Under the pieces are notes generated by a model. That model did no database searches. It was not told the DNA's origin and was given only the letters and a program-made list of their open reading frames with translations. This document shows positions 58,185 through 64,000 of a stretch of 64,000 nt of DNA, piece by piece (within the stretch, counting starts at the first letter, position 1; every line of letters begins with the position of its first letter). The position numbers and the translations under genes are program-made. The stretch covers positions 235,629 through 299,628 of the forward strand of contig NZ_FNJR01000001.1 of NCBI RefSeq assembly GCF_900104475.1, written 5' to 3'. This DNA is from Actinopolyspora xinjiangensis (lineage in GTDB: Bacteria; Actinomycetota; Actinomycetes; Mycobacteriales; Pseudonocardiaceae).

Positions 58185-58813
58185 CGACGAGCTCTTCCAC
58201 TGTTCCGATGAACCGGCCGTAGCGAGGAGGCCAGTCCCCGAGCCCGATCAGACGTCCGGCGGTGTCGGCGATCCGGGCGAGCTCGCCGAGGTTGACCACG
58301 TTGGGGTCGTACAGCCCCTCGGCGAAGAAGCTCCATCGCCGGGAAACGGGACGTACCCGCATTACGCGATTCATGCCTACCTTGGATGGCTGGCGGTGGA
58401 CGAAGTCCTTGTCTTGCCACAGGGCGTGCATGTCGCGGGGTCCGTCGTATTCGAGGAGGTTGAGCTCGGTATCGATGAACACCCCGCGTTCGATCTCTTC
58501 GTCGTCCTTGGTGATCGTGGCGGAGTCTCTCAAACAACGTTCTAAGTTCTGCCCCGGCAGGTAGAGGCCGTACTCACTGTCGTAGTACATCCCACCCCAG
58601 AGCTCCAGGCGGGCGAGTGGCCTCATGATCGGCCTCGGTTTTCACGTACTTGGCGTTGATGGGTTTCATGAGTTTCGAGATCCCGCCCAACGGGCCCGAG
58701 AGGCGCGCCTTGCGCATCAACAGCGGCTGAGTGTCGTCACAGGTGATCCGGAACCGCTTCGTGCTCGACACCATGCCCGCATGGCAGTAATAATTTCGAA
58801 TCATTACGGTCAT
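58177..58813 (-). pseudogene. frameshifted phage/ICE-type hypothetical gene
   Basis: One frame (58813 to about 58620) reads RITCDDTQPLLMRKARLSGP, LGGISKLMKPINAKYVKTEADHE in pieces; the next frame continues ARLELWGGMYYDSEYGLYLP, GQNLERCLRDSATITKDDEE, RDMHALWQDKDFVHRQPSKVG and ends in GLGDWPPRYGRFIGTV. The joined protein of about 210 residues matches a hypothetical family common in mycobacteriophages and actinomycete integrative elements. One extra base near 58620 breaks it. Confidence 0.68.
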
Positions 58814-58841
58814 TGGTGGTCATGATCATCTCTCGCCGGTT

Positions 58842-59360
58842 TCACGCAAAACTCACGTCCCGCACAGCGGCGCTGAGATCGCGGTAGGCGATGGGCTCGG
58901 GGTGGAGCTGTTGGAGCCTGGTCAGGCTGATCGAGTCCTGGTTCAGCGCGACGAGCCGGGAGCGTCCGAGCACCCGGAACTCCCATTGGCCGGGGTCCAG
59001 AGCGTCGTAGCGGTCGGGGTCGGTCGTGGTGTGCGCGGCGAACACATAGGCTTGCGAGCGGTACTCGCGTGGTCCGTCGAGATAGATCCCCTGTTCGCCG
59101 AGCCATTTACCGCGTAGCCCTGTGTAGACGATGGTGCTGGGGGCGGACTGCGTCCATGCTTGTAGGTAGGCGCCGGACTTGACTTCGACGGTGATGCCGT
59201 CGGCGGTGACGGTGTCGTGGTTGCCCCATTCGTCGCGGGGCTGGCTGAGGTCGCCGCCTACGGCGTGAGCGACGAGGTATTCGGCGGCGAGACCGCGTGT
59301 GGTGTTGGAACGGAGTGGCAACGCCCAGGCGGCGAAGCTGTCGAAGGAGAACGTGGCCAT
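58842..59360 (-). CDS. hypothetical protein with an EVKS (PD-(D/E)xK-like) motif
   Basis: A 172-residue protein; ATG 59360 (MATFSFDSFAAWALPLRSNT) follows GAAGGA. The first half reads GLAAEYLVAHAVGGDLSQPR, then DEWGNHDTVTADGITVEVKS and GAYLQAW: an upstream acidic residue and a strand with E-x-K resemble the core of PD-(D/E)xK nucleases such as Holliday-junction or restriction enzymes. The second half (LQQLHPEPIAYRDLSAAVRD) is helical. It is first of a three-gene minus-strand operon whose other members are broken. Nuclease activity is inferred from the motif only. Confidence 0.65.
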   Translation of the reverse strand: MATFSFDSFAAWALPLRSNTTRGLAAEYLVAHAVGGDLSQPRDEWGNHDTVTADGITVEVKSGAYLQAWTQSAPSTIVYTGLRGKWLGEQGIYLDGPREYRSQAYVFAAHTTTDPDRYDALDPGQWEFRVLGRSRLVALNQDSISLTRLQQLHPEPIAYRDLSAAVRDVSFA

Positions 59361-59405
59361 AGGGGGTCCTTCCTGTACGGTTTCGATGGCGATCCGGTGC
59401 CGGAC

Positions 59406-59480
59406 GATCCACCTCCACGCCCGTGGAGAGCACCCTCCGCGACCCGCGACGTCACAATCGCCGCCGCACGTTCTCACGCC
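59406..59480 (-). CRISPR. solitary CRISPR repeat with leader-like flank (site I)
   Basis: 59406-59433 (GATCCACCTCCACGCCCGTG then GAGAGCAC) is a near-perfect repeat. 59434-59480 is the conserved 47-bp flank (CCTCCGCGACCCGCGACGTC and on to CACGTTCTCACGCC). It is the copy closest to the cas3 remnant, 72 bases away. Confidence 0.7.
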
Positions 59481-59552
59481 TATGTAGCGGCGGAAAAGCA
59501 CCCTCACGGGGACCACACAGGACGAAAGAACCGGGGCGACGGTCGCGATCCC

Positions 59553-60811
59553 TCACTGCGCCACCTCCTCCAGCCCGACGTCCTCGTCCAACCACAGCAA
59601 CCGGTCGCCGAACCGTACGGGAGCGGCTTTCCCGTCCTCGGCAACGGAATGTTCCAGCGCCACCAGCTCCCCCAGCGGCCAGATGTCGCGCCACGGCCGG
59701 AGCAACCTCGGCAGCTGGTCGGGCGGCACCGACGTCAACGGCCCGCGCGGCATCGGCACGGAACGCCGCACCATCGCGATCAACTCCTCGTGGGAGAGTT
59801 TCCCGTCGCTGGACCGGGGCAAGGCCGGACCGTCCGGCCCGTCCAGGCGCGGCACTCCGTCGTCCCCCCACGAAGTGCGGCAGCCCACGCTCCGAATCCA
59901 CCTGGAACCACGTGCTCGCCTTCTCCTCCGGCAGCAGTCCATCCGACAGCTTTTCCAACGCCGAGCGAGCTCGGCAAGCGCTCGGCGATGTCGCGTTGCA
60001 GCTCGTTGGCGGAGAACTCGGGGAACTCCTCGGCGAAGGAACCGGAGCGCAATCGCAACGGTGAGAACCCGGCCTCGGCCACCACGGCGGGGGCCTCGGC
60101 CAACGAGCCGTGGAGGAACGAGTCCAGCGAGGCCACGTCGCCCCGCTCCGGGACGTCCGGCAACCGCTTCAGCACGTACGGAATCCGACTCGCCAGCCAG
60201 TCGGCGAGGATCACCAGTCCGGTGACCACGTTCGCGGCGGCGGGCTCGAACCGCCGGGGCACGGGCGGTTCAAGCACAGCCAACCAGACGCGCAGCGTGT
60301 CGGAGCGCTGCCGTGCCCACCGCTCGTCGCCGAGCCCCAGGGTGCGGGACTTCACCGGGGAACGGCAGTTCCGGTCGATCGCGTTGAACCGGCCGTGGTG
60401 CCCGCCCAGCAGCTGTGCCGCCCACTTGGCGACTTCCACGGGACAACCGAGTTCGATCAGCAGCGGCCACAGCGCGTGCTGCGTGGCCTCGTCGTGGGGA
60501 GCGGTCACCTCGTCCGGTTCGTAGCCGTCGGGGATCTCCACCTGAGCCTGAAAGGAGGGCGTGATCTTGCCGATGTCGTGGGCGGCGGCCCAGAACTCCA
60601 GCAGTCGACGGGACTCCTCCTCGGACAGTTCCAGGAGCTCGGCGAACCGCGCGCGCAGGTCGGGCGAGACGAACTCCCGCCACAGGCGGCGCAGCATCGC
60701 CGCCGCGTCGAGACCGCGGCACGCCACCGGGTAGCACGCGCCTGCCAGGCCGCGTTCCTCGCCCCAGAACCGTGAGTCGGCCACTGGTGGCACGTGATCC
60801 GGCACATCCAC
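59553..60811 (-). pseudogene. cas3: cas3 pseudogene: HD domain and C-terminus kept, helicase core lost
   Basis: The N-terminal part (60811 to about 59975) is a Cas3 HD nuclease: AAAHDIGKITPSFQAQV, AAQLLGGHHGRFN and LADWLASRIP keep their metal residues, but YPVACRGLDAAA has Arg where YPVxCHxLD would supply a histidine. After EFSANELQRDIAERLPSSLG the helicase should begin; instead the frame breaks and the C-terminal end of Cas3 follows in other frames (EKLSDGLLPEEKASTWFQ, then LSHEELIAMVRRSVPMPRGP and RDIWPLGELVALEHSV). About 500 residues with the DExD/H motors are deleted. No other cas gene is in the window. Confidence 0.82.
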
Positions 60812-61111
60812 CTCCGGTTTCGCACACTTCGTGCCGGGACGAACACGGCAAGCCTACTGCGCACCACCGACGATACGGCGGTCGCCGGGTACACCTGGGA
60901 ATCCGGCCGTGAGACACCGCCGCACGGGACCACGGAAAATCGGAAATTCCCGAGAAATCGTCACTTATCGTGCGGCCGAGTACCGGCTACTACTATTGAA
61001 TGATTTCCGGGCAATTCCCTACTGTGCTCGCCCTGACTCCAATAGCCTTTTCCACCGACAAGGAAAACGTACTCACCCGAATGTCGGACGCCACCCCAGG
61101 GAGACGCGAAA
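60812..61111. other. 300-base intergenic stretch
   Basis: It becomes AT-rich toward the right (about 60960-61090), where the promoter of the bacteriocin-like gene should lie. No gene or repeat was seen. Confidence 0.4.
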
Positions 61112-62083
61112 ATGAGTGACGAAAAACAGCGTTGGATACTTGCTTTCGACGGGTCGTGCGCCACGTGTCAGGAGATTTCCGACGCTATCGCACAAGCGTG
61201 CGACGGAAAGCTCGAAGTGCTGCCGTTGGACAATCCGCAGGTACGGTACTGGCGCGCCGCGAAGTTCGGCGAAGACCCCCCGAACGCGCCCACCCTGCTG
61301 CGAATCGAGGGAGCCGAAGCGCGGGCCTGGACCGGCCCAACCATGACACCACCGCTGCTGCGCAGGCTGGGCGCCCGCTCCACCCTCCGGGTGCTGCGCT
61401 CGCTCGGCGCGCTGCGCAGGCAGGCCAACGGCCACCCGCTGGAGTCCACCGAGTCCAACACCCTGGGCCGGGCGGGCTTCCTGCGCCTCGGCGGCGGAGC
61501 GGCGCTGGCCACCGGGATCGTACTGTTCGGCAAGACCCCCGCACTGGCCGAACAGCGCTGTGCCGCCGCGCGGCGCTGGGTCGAGGCCAACGCGAACAAT
61601 CTGCCGACCACATACGACGAGATCATCGCTTATCCGATGGCCTATCGACGCGCGATCTACGCCAAACTCTCTCCCGAGCGGAGAAGCGAGTTCTGGAGCC
61701 GACACCTCAGGCGTTACCGCACCGAGAATCCCGAGGTCACCACCGAGCAGAAGCAGGTCCTCGACGAGGCCGCCGCGGTCGCGGCGAACCCGAGGAACTT
61801 CGAATCCCGGGACGAACCTACCCGCGCGGTGAGAAATCTCGAGGAGAACGCCAAGGCAGCCTTCGGAAAGGACGAGTCGGGTCGTGTGATCGCCACACTG
61901 GGACCGGCGGAACGCCGTCCGAGGGAAGCCGCACAGCCCGCTTGCGAATGCAGCAACGAGAGCGAGTACTGCCCCGACCGGAACTACTGCCAGTACAAGT
62001 CCAGCAACTGCGTGTTCCAGGACAAGGGCTGCGGCACGTTCGGGCTGTACGTGTGCAACGGCCTCTGCGAGTACGGCGGCTGA
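61112..62083 (+). CDS. fulvocin C-related bacteriocin precursor with DCC-type thiol domain
   Basis: A 323-residue protein; ATG 61112 follows GGGAGACGCGAAA. Residues 8-90 resemble the DCC thiol-disulfide oxidoreductase family: WILAFDGSCATCQEISDAI has the CxxC at 16-19 and VLPLDNPQVRYW follows. A hydrophobic segment lies at about 122-140 (LRLGGGAALATGIVLFG), then a helical region. The last 45 residues are cysteine-rich (CECSNESEYCPDRNYC, SSNCVFQDKGCG, LYVCNGLCEYGG), eight cysteines as in the myxobacterial bacteriocin fulvocin C. The N-terminal domain may form the disulfides. No immunity or export gene is adjacent. Confidence 0.75.
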   Translation: MSDEKQRWILAFDGSCATCQEISDAIAQACDGKLEVLPLDNPQVRYWRAAKFGEDPPNAPTLLRIEGAEARAWTGPTMTPPLLRRLGARSTLRVLRSLGALRRQANGHPLESTESNTLGRAGFLRLGGGAALATGIVLFGKTPALAEQRCAAARRWVEANANNLPTTYDEIIAYPMAYRRAIYAKLSPERRSEFWSRHLRRYRTENPEVTTEQKQVLDEAAAVAANPRNFESRDEPTRAVRNLEENAKAAFGKDESGRVIATLGPAERRPREAAQPACECSNESEYCPDRNYCQYKSSNCVFQDKGCGTFGLYVCNGLCEYGG

Positions 62084-62148
62084 ACCGGTCAGCCCCGACC
62101 GATCACGAACCGCTGAACTCGACGAACAACCGCGATCACCACCCCGAA

Positions 62149-62171
62149 CACGGCGCCACGAACGCGCCGTG
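62149..62171 (+). terminator. hairpin after the bacteriocin-like gene
   Basis: CACGGCGC (62149-62156) and GCGCCGTG (62164-62171) form a perfect 8-bp stem with a seven-base loop. No T-run follows. Confidence 0.55.
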
Positions 62172-62311
62172 ACGCCCCGTGCCCCGGACCGGCCCGCACC
62201 CCGGCCACCGGGGCACGGACTCGTGCCCGAAACACTTCCCCGCCCACCCGCGCGCTCGACGGGCCGGACCGCTCCCCGCTGAGTGCGCCGCGTCACCGCC
62301 CACCTCAGTGA

Positions 62312-62650
<339 letters not shown>

Positions 62651-62801
62651 GCGAGCGGCGCCTGCCCGAGTCAACGGGACGACGCGCCGGCACGCGACCG
62701 CCGTGACGGCGGAGCCGCGGACCACGGGGTCCCACCGGTAATCGACCCGTCGGCCCCGAACCCCCGGAATCCCACCACCGGGGAACCCGTTTAATAGTTG
62801 T

Positions 62802-62817
62802 ATACCCCCCAGGGTAT
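62802..62817. promoter_or_regulatory. CsoR/CstR operator box before the rhodanese gene
   Basis: ATACCCCCCAGGGTAT is a palindrome (ATACCC / GGGTAT with four bases between) eleven bases before the rhodanese start, overlapping its promoter. It matches the box at 62319-62334. Confidence 0.75.
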
Positions 62818-62828
62818 CAGGAGTGACA

Positions 62829-63149
62829 ATGCCGGAAGAATCGATCGAAGTGACCGTCGAGGATCTGGCCGCCGCACGCGACGCGGGTGCGGAGGTCCTC
62901 GATGTGCGATCCCCTGAGGAGTACGCGCGGGGACACGTCCCCGGAGCGCGCAACGTCCCGCTGGAACAGGTGCTGCGGGCACCCGGCGAGTTCCCGGACG
63001 GCGTACGGGTTGTCTGCCAGTCGGGGGGCCGCGGTCTGCGGGCCGCCCGGGCCCTGCGCGAAGCGGGTGTCGACGCGGTCTCGGTATCGGGTGGAACGGC
63101 GGCGTGGGTCGAATCCGGCCGGAACACCGAAGGGGGTGCACAGCGATGA
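62829..63149 (+). CDS. single-domain rhodanese
   Basis: A 106-residue sulfurtransferase. ATG 62829 is used because GGAG lies six bases before it; GTG 62823 is too close to the site. The rhodanese features are DVRSPEEYARGHVPGARNVP (CH2A) and the active-site loop VVCQSGGRGLRAARAL with Cys63. It moves sulfane sulfur between thiols and probably feeds or relieves the persulfide dioxygenase encoded by the overlapping next gene (ATGA). Control by CstR is expected from the operator box. Confidence 0.9.
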   Translation: MPEESIEVTVEDLAAARDAGAEVLDVRSPEEYARGHVPGARNVPLEQVLRAPGEFPDGVRVVCQSGGRGLRAARALREAGVDAVSVSGGTAAWVESGRNTEGGAQR

Positions 63150-64000
63150 CGCGAACCATGACACGCCCCGAGGGGCGGGAGGACTCGGAGACACCGCACG
63201 TGGAGGTGATCGCCACCTCCTCGCTGGGGGACCGCAGCTATCTGGCGACCGACGGTGAGACGGCGGTGGTGGTCGACCCCCAACGCGACGTGGACCGGAT
63301 CATCGCGCTGGCGGGCCGCCTCGACGTGCGGATCGGGCTCGTGCTGGAGACGCACATCCACAACGACTACGTCTCGGGCGGGCTGGAGCTCGCCCGGCTC
63401 ACCGGGGCCGAATACGGGGTGGCGGCGGCGGACGAGGCACCGTTCGACCACCGCCCGCTGCACGACGGCGAGATCGTGACCGTCTCGAAGAACCTGCGGG
63501 TGCGGGCGCTGGCCACACCGGGGCACACCTTCCACCACCTGTCCTACCTGCTGGAGAACGACTCCGGCACCTTCGGAGCGTTCACCGGCGGTTCGCTGCT
63601 GTTCGGCACCACCGGCCGCACCGACCTGCTCGGCGAGGAGCACAGCGAACGACTCGCCCGGCACCAGCACGCCTCGGCCCGGAAGCTGGCCGACGTGCTG
63701 CCGGACGGGGCGCGGGTATGGCCCACGCACGGCTTCGGCAGCTTCTGCTCGGCCACCCAGGCATCCGGGGACGCCAGCACCATCGCGGAGCAGAAGGAGT
63801 TCAATCCCGCGCTGACGCTGTCCGAGGGGGACTTCGTCGAAAGCGTCCTGTCCGGGCTGGACGTCTACCCCGCCTACTACGCGCACATGGGGGTGCGCAA
63901 CATCGCCGGTCCCGAACCGCTGGACCTGCGCCACCCGGCCGAGGCGAGCCCGGCGGAGCTCGCGCGGCGGCTGGAACACGGCGAGTGGGTGGTGGACCTG
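63146..64000 (+). CDS. persulfide dioxygenase with C-terminal rhodanese domain (partial)
   Basis: 285 codons are visible before the window ends. Residues about 20-240 form a metallo-beta-lactamase domain of the persulfide dioxygenase (ETHE1/CstB) type: LETHIHNDYVSGGLELARL carries the H-x-H-x-D iron ligands (70, 72, 74), with ALATPGHTFHHLSYLL and a later WPTHGFGSFC. The sequence then turns into a rhodanese-like start (DLRHPAEASPAELARRLEHG). This domain order is that of CstB, which oxidises persulfide to sulfite and thiosulfate. The C-terminus is outside the window. Its ATG overlaps the rhodanese stop. Confidence 0.88.
   Translation, partial: MTRTMTRPEGREDSETPHVEVIATSSLGDRSYLATDGETAVVVDPQRDVDRIIALAGRLDVRIGLVLETHIHNDYVSGGLELARLTGAEYGVAAADEAPFDHRPLHDGEIVTVSKNLRVRALATPGHTFHHLSYLLENDSGTFGAFTGGSLLFGTTGRTDLLGEEHSERLARHQHASARKLADVLPDGARVWPTHGFGSFCSATQASGDASTIAEQKEFNPALTLSEGDFVESVLSGLDVYPAYYAHMGVRNIAGPEPLDLRHPAEASPAELARRLEHGEWVVDL

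Overview
The window is high-GC actinomycete DNA. GTG and TTG starts are common, purine-rich ribosome binding sites are clear, and genes often overlap by ATGA. Several HTH-DUF5753/DUF397 regulator pairs, an ECF sigma factor with a zinc-finger anti-sigma factor, a DrrAB-type exporter and a type I-E-like CRISPR repeat all point to an actinomycete, probably of the Pseudonocardiales/Actinopolyspora sort. The species cannot be fixed from the sequence alone.

Layout. 0-2 kb is mostly decayed DNA: a broken tyrosine-recombinase C-terminus, strong hairpins and one small membrane protein. 2-5 kb encodes a secreted DUF11 protein that ends exactly at an LPVTG motif, and a secreted GH64 beta-1,3-glucanase. 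5-10.3 kb holds a TetR/DrrA/DrrB efflux operon and a large ABC-2-like membrane protein divergent from a second TetR, both with palindromic operators. 10.8-24.2 kb holds a GT-C glycosyltransferase, two tandem IucA/IucC siderophore synthetases, a KefB/TrkA/UBP-zinc-finger fusion, an FNT channel and a large LuxR regulator. 24.3-28.4 kb is an accessory island with a DddA-like (SCP1.201-type) deaminase toxin and its Imm1 immunity protein, small accessory genes, and an intact plus a decayed DUF5753/DUF397 pair. 28.6-42 kb is metabolic and redox: lipase, DEDDh exonuclease with an HNH protein, MOSC protein, XRE/methionine aminopeptidase, aldo-keto reductases, OhrR, two dehydrogenases, an arginase-fold protein, a haloacid dehalogenase and TetR regulators. 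42-46.4 kb is an ECF sigma/anti-sigma pair plus an ABC transporter; both operons carry the same promoter motif.

46.5-60.8 kb is the most unusual part. At least eight copies of a type I-E-like CRISPR repeat are scattered here in one orientation. Six sites carry the same 47-bp leader-like flank, and three are complete one-spacer arrays with an exact 61-bp period. Between them lie two toxin-antitoxin pairs, duplicated and decayed DUF5753/DUF397 pairs, a broken phage-type operon, a TPR protein and small cysteine-containing proteins. The only cas gene visible is a cas3 pseudogene that has lost its helicase core. This looks like a CRISPR-Cas locus that fragmented, or whose leader-repeat unit was repeatedly copied, with accessory genes in between.

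61-64 kb encodes a protein with a DCC-type thiol domain and an eight-cysteine fulvocin C-like bacteriocin tail. It is followed by a sulfane-sulfur detoxification operon (CstR-type repressor, rhodanese, persulfide dioxygenase) with two matching operator boxes; the last gene runs off the right edge.
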